Assembly: GCA_036346275.1 (NCBI GenBank)
Contig: CM070725.1
Span: 35,526,104 to 35,590,103, forward strand
DNA length: 64,000 nt
Source: Otatea glauca
Taxonomy: Eukaryota; Streptophyta; Magnoliopsida; Poales; Poaceae
Direction of reading: 5' to 3'
Each line of letters starts with the position of its first letter. Position 1 is the first letter of the stretch. Below, piece by piece: positions 34,316 through 46,700 of this stretch. The translations under genes were made by a program, and so were the position numbers. Under the pieces are notes generated by a model. The model made no database searches, was not told the origin of the DNA, and was given only the letters and a program-made list of their open reading frames with translations.

Positions 34316-35089
34316 AACATGCGGCAAAAAGAAAAGGTCATGATTTGTGGGTAAAGTTGTATACCTCTGCAGAGTGTAAATTTAATCGATTAGCCGCGTC
34401 CATGGTCAAGGACACTTGGTGAAGTCATTCCAATGTTAGTTTTGGTATTTTCTAAAAATGGGTTTTGGTGTTAACCTGTTTAGCAACTATCACTTTATGT
34501 CAAAGGGCCGACATTGTTGGATCTCATGATCTGGATTATTCGTTGCTCATGAAGGGCTGTGAGTATTACTTATGCTTTACTTATTTATTATCAGTCAAAC
34601 TTGCTCTTACAAATTCCGTTTACAAATGACAACTTGATTTACAAATTCAATTTCGCTTTATGCAAATTACCTGTAGAAGCCTTTCCTTTGAAATGGCCTG
34701 CATATATTATAGGTTTTGCTAAAGTCTTGTGGAGTACGTAAAGTACTCACCCTTGCTTATATGTTGTTTTTAGGTGGAAAAGTTAGCGAAGCTTCGAAGA
34801 TATCTTTCCGTCGCAGGTTGCGGAATTTTTCTATGATGCAATCTTTCTAGGGATAATACCTTGTCAGTTGCCTGTGGGTTGGATAGGCATACTACAAGAC
34901 TTTGCTTCTTTTGCTGTTATATGCTTTGAGTTGTAAGATTTCTTTGTATAATATTTTTCGCTTAAATAATTGTTGTATGGTTGTGATTCCAATTGTTTAA
35001 AATCTGTACTAGCCACTGATCATGGGACTAGTACTGTATGCGCATTAGATTTCCATTTTTGCATTTATGTGAAAATGAGGGTCGTTGCA
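34316..35089 (+). repeat. 3' tail of a family-1 gypsy LTR
   Basis: From AACATGCGGCAAAAAGAAAAG to GGGTCGTTGCA it parallels 48361-49141 of the solo LTR at 43738 almost base for base, including CTCTGCAGAG, TAATCGATTAG and the stem GAGTAC-GTAAA-GTACTC (34732-34748). It abuts the CACTA end, so C2 inserted into this LTR (AAC, 34316-34318, fits a 3-bp target duplication). The LTR part that should lie left of C2 is not in the window. Confidence 0.8.
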
Positions 35090-36594
35090 CCAATTCTGTT
35101 TGTGTACCTGGAATTTAAACTCACCTGTCAAACGTGTTGGCACTTAGCACTTGCATTTCTGCAATTGAATAGATAATAATGGGAGCACAGGTGTAGATAG
35201 GACAAGGTTGTGAACACTCATTTACATGAAATTAGGCCACTAGTCCTTGAGGAAACTTGTATGTATGAATCCCGGATGCACATATCCAAGTTAGAACACA
35301 TATAGTACTTATCAATCACAATAAGTGTTCTAAGGTCTTATAAACTTCAAAAGGAGGAAGGCTCAGAGGAAATAACACCAACCTTAATAGGATCCGTGCA
35401 TATAAGAGGGGTTTGACCCATTGGCTCTCTGATGGACAAATAGAATCACCGGTAAATCCAACAAAAAAGAATATAAAACCTTTCAATTCATATTCTTCTT
35501 TTCTTTTTCTCTCAATGGAACTTTCAATTCATCAACAAGAATCATGGAGTGTTATACTAAGATAAATAGTAGAGGGTGTCAACAAGAATTCATATTCTTA
35601 CTACTCGACTTCTTACCCTTTTTTAACGAGGCTTCCCTTTTTTTCCAACATGCAAGATACAAACTTAATTATCAATGCATAAATTTCCCTGATAACCACT
35701 GGAGTGACCAAAATGTTAGTTCTTGACACATCAAGAAATTAATTTCTAGAATTAAAACAACAGAAGGTTGCCCATAAATTCTTTATCAAGGCTCATACAA
35801 GCTGGTTGAGACATACATTTTCAACTCACCTCACATTCTCTAATACCCACATCATTGATGTTTAGTTTATAGTTCATTATTGTCTAGTGGTAACTGATAA
35901 ATGAGAAGAAAACATGCATTCTTAGCACCATCACCACTACTAGTAGTGGTAGATTGGTGGTATGAGGTAGTTTTTGTTTTGTTTTTTTGCAAAGGAGCTG
36001 CGTAAAAATTCCAAAAAAAGTTATGTCCTACAAATTCTTAGATACAATCGGCAGCAGGAGAAACAGAGAAATCAAGAGATTGTGTAGGCACAATATAATC
36101 ATAATTAATTGCTTGTGATTTAGAAGGCCTGGATAACATATACTGGTTGTGATTTAATCATAATTAGGACTACCGGATTGGGGATTAGAAGCCTAGATCT
36201 CTCATTTTTTTCTGGTTGTGATTAGTTGGTTCAATAAACTGAACTTCAAACAATAATTCACAAAACATTCAGGTATAGAACGTATATTGTTTGATCAGCT
36301 TCATTTTCCTGTTATGCAACAGAAGGTATTCAAATTCAGAAATAACATAACTATTCACTGGAATTGATCATTAGCATACTGTACAAGTGACCACTGGCAC
36401 TATTTATTCCTTTCATGAAAGAACTGGAAACAGGCTCTTCAAGTCCCGTCAAATCTGCATAGCTAACAAAATCTGACTAAATTTAGCCTGCAAATAATTA
36501 AGTTCCTCAGTTGTTTTACCAATAACAAGAACTTGCTCGGCACAACCATCTCAGTTATGCAGACTGAATCCCTTCTGCAAAATTTCTCCCAAAC
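35090..36594. other. No gene recognised
   Basis: A/T-rich sequence resembling intron or intergenic DNA, with a short palindrome CCACTACTAGTAGTGG near 35935. Nothing else could be assigned. Confidence 0.4.
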
Positions 36595-36616
36595 AATTGC
36601 AGCCATCGAGCCATAC

Positions 36617-36900
36617 CTGCCATGGAGGGAGCGGCACTTGGAGGCGACGCGGTGGTAGATCTCTAAAGGAGGGTGGAAGGTGAGCTCAACGCAGCCAACA
36701 CGGAGGCCGCGAATCGTCGACGACGTGGAGCTCTAGGAACCAGTACGTGAAGACTGATGCGACGACGAGGGCCACCATGGTGTAGTCTCCGCAGGCACCA
36801 GCACCGCCGCGCAGCAACTCGCCGGCCGACTCGCCGCCGGCGGCCGCCTCTACCATGGTGGGGTCGGGGCTACGCTACTACACGCTAGGGTTTGGGAGCA
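36617..36900 (-). pseudogene. 5' exon of an unidentified plant membrane-protein gene, frameshifted
   Basis: On the minus strand a telo-box leader (AAACCCTAG, about 36890) is followed by CACCATGG, an optimal plant start, at 36856. The 56-codon frame begins MVEAAAGGESAGELLRGGAG and has a hydrophobic stretch YTMVALVVASVFTYWFLEL, a likely signal anchor. It stops at 36686. A one-base shift just before the stop would continue as VGCVELTFHPPLEIYHRVAS up to CAG|GTATGG, a good splice donor at 36616. Composition and start context say it came from a real gene; the family is not recognised. Its place before a CACTA terminus suggests capture by a transposon. Confidence 0.5.
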
Positions 36901-37149
36901 ACGTGGACGCAGCCACCGCTGTAGCTCTAGTCTCCGTCGCGCGCTCCTCGAGCTCTCCTCGCCTCACATGCTGCTACGGCCCTCCTCTAGGGCACGGGTG
37001 GGGGTCCTCGCGGGCATGGGACCAAGTGTCCGTTGCTCCCTCTGCCGCTCCAACAACCGGACCGAACGCGATAGGGAAGGGACAAGAGAGTTACTCATTT
37101 TTTTGGATGAGGAATGTGAATAGAAAGGCATCTAATATATGTGTTCATT

Positions 37150-37350
37150 GATCATCACAGGTGGTTTTTGGTTAAAACCATTAGTGATGTGGGTCTCGTC
37201 ACAAACGGTTTTAGCCAAAAACCATTTGTGATACATTGGAACTCATCACTGACTGTTTTTGAAAAAAACTATTAGTGATGATCAACCATCACAGACGGTT
37301 TTTGAAAACTGTTAGTGATGAGGGGTCTAATGAGTCCTTTTGTAGTAGTT
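37150..37350 (+). mobile_element. C3: 3' terminal region of another CACTA transposon
   Basis: Repeats of ATCAC(T/A)(A/G)ACGGTTTT and AAAACC(A/G)TTAGTGAT lead to CCTTTTGTAGTAGTT at 37336-37350, a CACTA terminus whose outermost base has changed. The left end is not found; the element may span the gene fragment upstream. Confidence 0.65.
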
Positions 37351-37602
37351 AAGAAAGGAGATGAAAGTTCTACCAATGTTCATATTTTAAGATCATCCTC
37401 ATCAAACAAGCTGTTGCCTCAATGTATCTAGGATGTTTTTATATTCAATTACAAAATATATAATATATAATTGGTTATGTCTTAGAAATGTAGTTGCATA
37501 AATATCTAAAGAGAAGAAAATTTCGAAAACAGATACTAATAATGGAAGTTCTGCCAAGAGAGGTAGGGGAAAAAATATATCACATACCTCCACTACACCA
37601 GT

Positions 37603-40600
37603 TGTAGCGACCCCCATTTTCACTTAAGATGCGAAAATGGAAATCTATGTGCATTCAGTACTAGTCCCATGATCAGTAGCTAGTACGCACATTTGCAACA
37701 ATTGGAATCACAACCATACATCATATTATTAAAGCGGAAGCTATTTATACAAAGTATTTTTACAAATCAGAGTATGTAGCAGCAGAAGAAGCAAAGTGTT
37801 GTAGTGTGCCCATCCAACCCTCAAGCAACTGACAAGGCATAAATCCCTAGAAAGATATCTTTGAACTTCCCGCATCTTACGTCGAAAAGTAATCTTCGAA
37901 GCCTTATTTTCTTATCCACCTAAAACAACATAATAAGCAAGGTTGAGTACTTTCGTACTCAGCAAGACTTAAGGTGGAATTTGCAAATGCGGTAATGCAG
38001 GTTAAATCAAAGGTGGCTTCTACGGTTAATTTGCATAAAGCGACATTAAATTTGTAGATCAAGTTGTCATTTGCAAATGTAATTTATAAGAGCAAGTTTG
38101 ACTGATAAGAAATAAGTAAAGTATAAGTAATACTCACAGTCCTTCGCGAGGAGTGAATCATCCAAATCCTCCCATGACATGACAAAACACAATTCTTGCC
38201 AACACATGGCAATTCAAGTGAAACCAAGCTTTTGAAAATAATAAAACATCTAACTTAGTGTAGGTTCACCAAGTCTCTCATAACCGCGGGCATGGCTAAT
38301 CGATTAGATTTTTCACTCTGCAGAGTTGTACAGCTTTACCCACAAGACATGACTGACTCTTTGTGCAATCGATACTAGCACACTTCCTTTGGTGTGCCGC
38401 AGAGAGTCATGACATAACCGTTACATTGTATAGACCTAACTTTGCACCAGCTACGGTGACGAAAAACCCTTGCCATAGTTTCGGAGATCCGGACCAACAC
38501 GTGCTGTGCTAGACAATGGTGCCCCATCGGGTCCACTCCCCATGGCAAGGCGTGCACTGTTGTATTGGAATACTTGGGCCCCAACACCTCGGTGAAGGGA
38601 GCACCTACGAGCAACACCTTTACGGGTGTGCCCTTACTACTTCGGCCTACCAAAGTGCCAAGCTAGATCTATGTAACTTAATAGGTTAAGGCCGTCCCAT
38701 ACCAACACTTTTGGTTGTACGAATTTCCTTTGGATCATACAACACTATGTTCGATCCTTAATCTGACATGGGCGATAATCTCCCCCTACACTATGTGCAA
38801 TTCCTTCTGTACAACCAGCTATTGCCAATAATCACCCACGTCAAAACCATAGTTTTATTTTGAGTTTTTAATCCAAAATACCAGTAACCATCAGTGTCAT
38901 ATCCAACCTTTTTAAATTCTTAGGATCAATTTTAATCTGATCATCTACATCGTTGCTAATATAGCATGGCTAAGCATGGTTAATATGTAATCGGATATAC
39001 CCAAGTTGACATCATGTATTGTCTAGCCCTATTCTATGGTTATCAAAAAATCACGTGTCAATATTTATTAAGAAATTTCCATGATATAACAGGAATATCT
39101 ACCAATACCACAAAATAGCAAATTTACAAAACAAATCGCATGCGTGAAACAATTTGATAAACAAAAGAAAACTTAAACACTAGGATCAATATGATCAAAG
39201 GGGTGCTTGCCAGGTTGCTCTTCGTCGGGGACATAATCGGGATTACAGTCGGTGTTGTTATCAACGGAATCCGAAATATCGTCGTCTACGCGTCAAATAA
39301 CAAGAACCGAGACAAATGCAAATAACACCATATCAAATGGGGCAAAAAGAAATCAGATATAAATACCAAATTGAAACTTACCAATAAGAACATGACGATT
39401 TTTGAGTTCCCTAGATGTCACTTACTTAACCCTTTCATTAGGATTCAATGCATAAAAGGTTCTTTGTTTGGAATAGTTACTTTCACTTGTTGGTTATTCA
39501 TATACTATAGTTATGAGCTTACATGAGGTGGTTTATGATTCCAAGGACCTTTATTATGTCTCTTTGTATCTACTTATTTGGATTCTAGATGCTAAAATTA
39601 TTTGGATTGTTAAAAGTAAAACATTAGTTGAAATGTTTTGCTTAATTAGTACTTAGCTTTAAGTGTTCATGCATGGGAGTGATTTCTACATGTTGGTTCT
39701 CGAATTTAAGGTTACTGGTTGATACTACGTAGTTATGTGATGATTCTTGCATTACAGATGTTTTGGTTTAAGACTTCCGTTCCCATTCGGCCATACAATA
39801 AGGCTCTAGCCACATTATCATTTAGGGTGTTTACTCTAACAAATTTTATTTGACAAGCAAATTGTAATTAATATGTTTTTCTATATTGTGGTTGTCCATG
39901 TACTGGGCTATGTTTCTGGACCATTTTCCCCAAAATTTATGTTTAGCCGTGTAGTTTTACAAACTGTCGAAAGTGCTAAAGTGTTTCTGAAATTGTGCAA
40001 TTTGTGATCGTTTAGGGTTCTTGCTTTAGTAGGATTCAGATCCAAAGGAAGTTATAATTAAGATATTTTTCCAGAACATGGTAGTCTATATACTAACCAG
40101 CATTTATGTACCATTTTCCTTTAAATTTTCATTTAACAAGATACTTTACGGATTGCCGAAAAGGCTTAAGTAATATAGTTTTGGTGCAGTTTGTGGTCAT
40201 TTAAGGTAATTTTGGTGACAAGTTTTATATGCAAAGCAGGCTATAAATGCAATATTTTTCCAGATTATGGTAACATATATATCATAAAATGTTAATGAGT
40301 TATTATTTCACTATTTTTCATTTATATAAGATATTTTACGTGTTGCCAAAAAGGTTTATATGACCATGTTGTTTGCGCAGATACGGTCCAGTTTATTTTT
40401 GCTATTGTTGTTGTACCTTAAGGGATAATATAACCATTTTTCATAAATTAGTAGGAGACACTCCTAAGAGTGTTTTAAAGTTAGTTCCACAATATTTAGC
40501 ATTTATTTGAGATGTTTTTCCTATAAATGATCATTAAGGCTTAACATAGACCTAACTCAAAGTTGTTCAAAATGGTGTCATTTTTGCACATAAAGTAAGG

Positions 40601-42984
40601 ATATAACATTCTAAGGTCATAAGATTTTGTTTTGTTGAGTTTGAGGTTCGTTTGCGAAAGTTTCGGCCATTCGATCATTTTACCGATTGCATGTTCACAT
40701 AACGAGCAAATAGTGCAAACCAAAGTAAAATCTAAATATTTTTACATATCTTTGATCCTTGCAATCCCAGGAGTGTAAAAAACTGGTTTCACCAACTTTT
40801 GAGCTCATTTGACCCATTTTTTAAGCATTTGAATCTTGCATGTTAGTAAGGATTTATAGCATCAATTTTTGATTCAAAATACATAAAATCTAAATATTTT
40901 TACAGAAATGGAACATCTAGGGTTGCAAAAACCTATGTGATTTATTTCTGATTTATGGAACTAGGAATTATATAGTTACTTAATATCACCTTCAAGGAGA
41001 CTTTACTTCAAACTCTAATTAAAATATTTTTCTGCAAGTAACATATGAAATTTTATTGCATATTATAACTCCTTATTTCATAACTCAAATTTTGAAACTA
41101 AGTTTGCTTCATTTGGACACTCCTAGCGAAAGTTACAATTGATTGAACTTAATATAGATTGGAAAAAGTGATCAAATAGCTAAATACGCCTTCGGTATTT
41201 GGAAAGCGCTTTTTGGATTTGAACTGGGCTGCCATGTTAGACTAACCGGAGGGACCTACCTGTCAGTGAGACCGAGCAGAGGAGGTTGGCGCGGTGGCTG
41301 CCGGCGGCGAGAGGACGGCGGATTCGACCGGCGGGCAACTGAGGAAGCTGAAGGGCAACTAGGGGAAGCTAGGGCGCCCCTCGGTCTTGGCCGGAGATCA
41401 CCGGAGGTATGCCTCCACCTGCAGAGGGTGGCGATGCCAATGGCACGCAGTCGAGAGAGAAAATAGAGGCCAAATAAGCTTGGGTCGGTGATGATTCCGC
41501 ATCTGGGATCCTCAGGCAAGGCGGATTACGAGACGATTCGAGGCGAGGGGGTGTGGATTGCGCTGCTACCGTGCGCTGACCTTGGGGAAGAACCGCAATG
41601 ACGGGGCGGTGTTCCGGCAGAAGTGAGCTACAGAGAAGTGCTGCGCTTGGTTTAGAGCAGCTGGGAGGTCGTCTCTAAGCGGAGAACGGGTAGGAAACTT
41701 ACTGGGCAGCGGCGACCGCAGAGCTAGGCTCGCCGGTCTCGCTCGGCTTTGCGGGAAGTCGCGCACACATGAGAATCCCAGAGCAATGGAGCAAGGGCGA
41801 GCAAGATCTAAGGATGGCCCTCTACTAATCTTATGAGCAGCATGGCGAGCCAATGGAGTGTCGATGCGACGGGACGAGAGCACATGGCGAGGGAATCCCT
41901 GCAGCGCCAGGGAGAAAGAGGGAGGAAGGAGAAGAAGGAAGAGAGGAACGCTTGGAGGGAGGCTGGCCGGTGGGGTCACAGGCAAGTAGGGCCACTACCA
42001 GAGACCTTTGGCTACGGTTTGATCGAGCAGGATGGTCGCCCACTGGTCATTGCGATGAAAAGACAGAATTCAGTGGAGTGAGATGGGCAAGGTTGGCAAA
42101 AGTGCTGTATTGGCTCAAAAATTTTCCAAATTTTTGTATTGGTAGAACAAGTCATGTAGTTTCTATTCCTTTTGGTTTCATTTGATTCTCTCATGCAGTT
42201 TAAGAGCAGTAATTCTCCAAATTTGACTAATTTTAAACAATTTTTGAATTTTTAAGCTATTTATATTGTGTGACCAAAATATGGCAAAATTATATTTATA
42301 CATCTTATGTGCTCTAGTATTTTATACAATTATTTTCTATAGTAAGTTGTTTGGTGTTTTCTTGAGTTTATTTAATGTGCTTGGTTTGGGTATTTAAAAG
42401 TCACAAATTCCAAAAATCAAATCATGAAATAAATAAATAACCCAAAGATAAATTCAAATGGAAATAAAAATGGGCAATAAGATTCATTACATGTCACTTT
42501 CTTTATTTTTATAAATTTTCGACTTTTGATAATATTATTTTAAATTAATTTTGGTTTTGATTCCTCTCCAACACTAAATGAGTTCACATGTCTTTGAAAA
42601 TTCCTAGAGATGACCAGGGATGATTTTGGATTTATGTGAATTTTTTTCCAGATTTTATCTCTTAAATGATTTTGGATTTTTTATTGCAGAACAAAAGAAA
42701 CAATTAAGTTAAAAGATTTTCTTAAAGACCAAAATTCAAGAAAATTCCATAGAAGATGGAAATTCAAAATAAGTTGTTATCTCAAACTCATTTTCATAAT
42801 TTATTTATTTTAGAAGATGAAGTTTTATTTTGTAACTTATACTTTTCTGAAGACTAGAACTCAAGTAAACAAAGGAAAAGATAATATTTTAATTCAAAAT
42901 CTTATTTTCAATTTAAATTTTCATTTAATTTAATTTTTGAATTTCAAAAAAAGTTCCTATTTTTGAAATTTTTAGGATGTTACA
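37603..42984 (-). mobile_element. Solo LTR, family 1, 5382 bp, TSD CCAGT
   Basis: The plus strand begins TGTAGCGACCCCC and ends TTTTTAGGATGTTACA; CCAGT flanks it exactly on both sides (37598-37602 and 42985-42989). This marks a complete LTR left after recombination removed the element's interior. On the minus strand it contains, from the outer end, an A/T-rich U3, a GC-rich leader (about 41980-41230), an acidic coding-like segment (39292-39203), the CTCTGCAGAG block (about 38320) and a GAAA-loop stem (37945-37960). Large open frames near 41566-41985 are compositional. Confidence 0.9.
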
Positions 42985-43154
42985 CCAGTGTTCTTCTACA
43001 GTATGGGTATCCAGCAATCATAATCATAGCAAACTAACCATTCATGTATTAAGGATAATATCAGGTGACAATACATTAACAAGCTATGATATCATAAATA
43101 TTAACAAGCATACATTAAGAATCAACATTATTTGATATATCAACACAAGAAGAC

Positions 43155-43612
43155 CTAGGGTTTTTTCATATCTGCTATCATATGTGCCATAGCTTCTACA
43201 ACAGAGGCTTTTCAATTCTCCCTGAAGTTCCATAACTCCAGTACAGTGCCTATTTGTTTGACACCAATAACCGATTGACTTCCAGTCATATCTCTTAATC
43301 CCTACAAAAGCGATCAAATTGTTGTGAAAAGGGTGTCTTGGTATATTATCAGTAACCATGTCGAATTAAATACTAGAAACCTTTATATTACCTCTATAAG
43401 CTCAAGTTTGGCTTCTTCTAGCTCTTCATTCGCTCTGTGGTCCATAATGATGAGTGTCGTGTTAATAGATTGAATATCTTGTAGTTTGTCATATATGTTT
43501 CTCAATTTTTCTTTCATCTCATAAATCTTTTCGATTAACTCAGACTTTTCCTTCAGTTGTTCTATCTCCACTTCATGTTTTTGTTTTGCATCCAACAACT
43601 TTTCCATTTCGT
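43155..43612 (-). pseudogene. Fragment of an XH-domain FDM/IDN2-like gene (RNA-directed DNA methylation)
   Basis: Exon one (43612-43392, minus) reads DEMEKLLDAKQKHEVEIEQL, then a coiled coil ending EELEEAKLELIE at GAG|GTAATA. A 90-bp intron ends TTTTGTAG, and exon two (43301) continues in phase with GLRDMTGSQSVIGVKQIG, the start of the XH domain. It then passes directly to LELWNFREN, a stop (43212), and KASVVEAMAHMI, which resemble the end of the XH domain. The middle of XH is therefore missing and a stop lies in the tail. FDM/IDN2 proteins bind RNA and act in RNA-directed DNA methylation. XS and zinc-finger exons are not seen. It is a degenerate fragment, not a working gene. Confidence 0.7.
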
Positions 43613-43737
43613 CTATTTTACCAAAACAAATTTCAATTAATTTAGATCAAAAACATATAGGAATAAATAGAGCACCCAGCTGCAACAAATATATACTATG
43701 ATGGGGGAGCAGTTCATTTATCAAGCATAGTACTATA

Positions 43738-46700
43738 TGTAACATCCTAAAAATATAATAAAATGAAAATGTATATTTTTTTTAATATGAATATTTCTGA
43801 ATTTTCTTGACATCTTTGGTTTTTATTTGGATTTTCCTTGGATTTATGTATTGTAAGAAAAATCAAACAAAAGAGAAATTATGAACAAGCAATGGTAAAA
43901 AGATAAAAAGGTAAAAGTAAAATCTTGATAAATTGGTATTAAAAATATTAACCATTCTGGTGAAATATTTCAGCTGATAAATAAATTTTTAAAACAAAAA
44001 ATGGTGGAATGACAAATGAAAAGACAACCTTTTGACTAGAAACAGTGCAAGTCAGAATTAATATAAAATTTTAGGACATTATCTTCAGCTTAAAAATTTA
44101 CTATAACATCCTCAATACATTATTTACCTCTGGTAAAAATATTAGAAATTAATAATGTAATTTAAGACTTTTTAAAATTCAAAAATAGAAACTTGACATT
44201 TTTAGAATTATTATAAAATAAATACATAAGATTTTAACTTGAAATTTTTATTGAAAAATCCTTAACCCAAACTAAACTCTGAAAAAAAAATTAAAAATAA
44301 ATTGTGTAATTTTCATCTTTGAATAAATCGAAACCCGAAAAGGCAATTTTGGACAGTACCTAATGTCAGAATTTATATAAATTCTAAAAATGATATTTTG
44401 ATCTAGGATTTTTAATGGAAGGTAAAAACTACCAGGAGACCTAAGTCAAAAAGTGTCAAAAAATTTGGCGGTGAATTACCATTAATGCAAGTACTAGCTG
44501 TCTGAAACTAACGTTATCTCTTATCCTGTTCTCTAGTCACTACTATGTGGGTCCAACCACTGTGGTGACCTCGTTCGCTGGCAAGACACACAGAAGCCCT
44601 CTCTCGCTGCTCGGTGGACCCGATCCCATTCGTCAGCCACCGACTCCATCTCCCTCTCTTCTTCTCCCCTCCGCCGAGCGAGCCTCTCTCGAGTCTTTGC
44701 CGCTCTCTACGTCTTAGCAACAACCGTGCCGCCCGCTCAATCGGCCACTGCCACGAGTGACCTCGGCTATCCCGCATCGTACCCCAGCCATGCCGCGTAG
44801 CCCTGTCCTTGCAAAAATCCCGCGCTAGCTCGCCCTTACCACACAGAAGCGCCGCGGTTTTGGGGCGTGCGTTCAAACACTAGCGCCACCGACTCCTCTT
44901 GGCTATAACTATGGGGATAGCGTTGCAATGAGCTACTCTCCTCTTTTGCACATCTCTTGAACTGAGCACTCTAGCCGAAGCTCGGCCTTCTCATTTTGCC
45001 ATAGGAGCCCGAAGTGAGGAAACTGACAAATTGTGACAATCCGGTGGTAATGTTTAGAATCAGTTCACCCTAGAGCTTCACTACAATCCTCATAGCCATT
45101 CAACCCATTGCAATCCAGAGAGAGGCATCCATCCTCACCATTGTCGTAGTTAACCTAAAAGGGAGTAAAAGCAATTCGAGCTAGCTGGTGAGAAACTTTT
45201 TGATTCCTTGTGTCAAAAGCTTCTTACCACATCCTTGAATACTCATCAAACTTCTTTTCAAGCTTTCTTGGCCACAGCACTGCCGCCCGTGACCCTCCTT
45301 TTTCCTCAGCTCAGGCGATCGATGACAGCTTCACCCGGTTGAACTCCGATGCCCTTAGCAGGTAAAATGGGGTTCTAGAAATCCCTTGGTGCTTATACCG
45401 GTGATGTTCAAGCTCGGGAGCTACCAATTGCATCACTCCACCATGCGCCATGGCCACCGCCACCCCTCTACGGTGGCAACAGCCTTCCCGGCTGTCTTTG
45501 GCCGAATCAACACCACCTTTAGATGCGCCATGATCCACTGAAGCTGTAGATGATGCCCACTCCGTCTCGCTGGAGCTAGTTCGCCGGCGGCTAGCCAAAA
45601 TCCGAAAAGCTCTGTTATATGTCGCTGACTATCAGGCCTCAATGTCAGTGACTGCAAGCCAAATCCAAAGGCTCTTACGCCAACTGAAGGAAGGCGCTTT
45701 CCATTATGTGAAAGTGTATTTTTTGATTTTCCATAATTTTGCATACCCGAATTAATTCAACTATTTGTAACTTTTGCATTATAACTCCAATGTGAATGAA
45801 ACAAATTTATAAAATCATATAAAATCTAAAATATTGATAATATGTAAAAATATTTTGAAAAAGAGCAATGGGTAAATTTGAAATTCAAATTTAAAGGAAA
45901 GCCCTAAATATATGCTATATATGGTAATTTTGTAAACAAATTCGGAATTGAATGAAACAAATTTTAATGAAACCCTTAGACTTCCAGAAACTCAAATATA
46001 TAAAAATATTTAGATTTCAACTTTGTTTCAATCTTTTTCCATTAGAGGTTGTTCTCAATACTATAAATATTCAAAAATACATAGTTTATGCAAAAGAAAT
46101 CCAAAGTGAGTAGAATTGATTTCTAAGTACTAATATGTCAGTAGATTGCATGAGTATGCCAAAATACATAACAAATAATCGTGACTTAAAATGTTTCATG
46201 AACAGAATGTGATCCTAAAGTAGAAGATACAAATATATATATATGCATATATTGAGTAACTAGCAGTAGTACACATATGTATAAATGCGTATATTTCAGA
46301 TGGAATCATGAAAATCTAATCTTAGCATATTCTTAAAGATAATGTCATGATATTTGGCAAAAAGAACTAAGTTGGATTAAATTTATAAAAGACTTTAATC
46401 TTCATATGCTTATAAACTATCTCGGATAAAAGCCAAATATCACGGAACCAACTTTAAAACCACTCTTAGAGTCATCCCTTGATAATGCTAGAAAAATGGA
46501 TAAATAATTTTATAAGGTGCAGTCACAAACTTAAATCGAAAACCGAACCTTTATTATGTAAATTTTAAAAACACTTAAGCCTTTTCGATAGCTCATAAAA
46601 TATCTCGTCTAAATGCAATAATTATGCAGATTTGCCTAAAAATGATATTTGGAATATGTACTACGATAATATAGAAAACTATTCTTATTAAAACTTGCTT

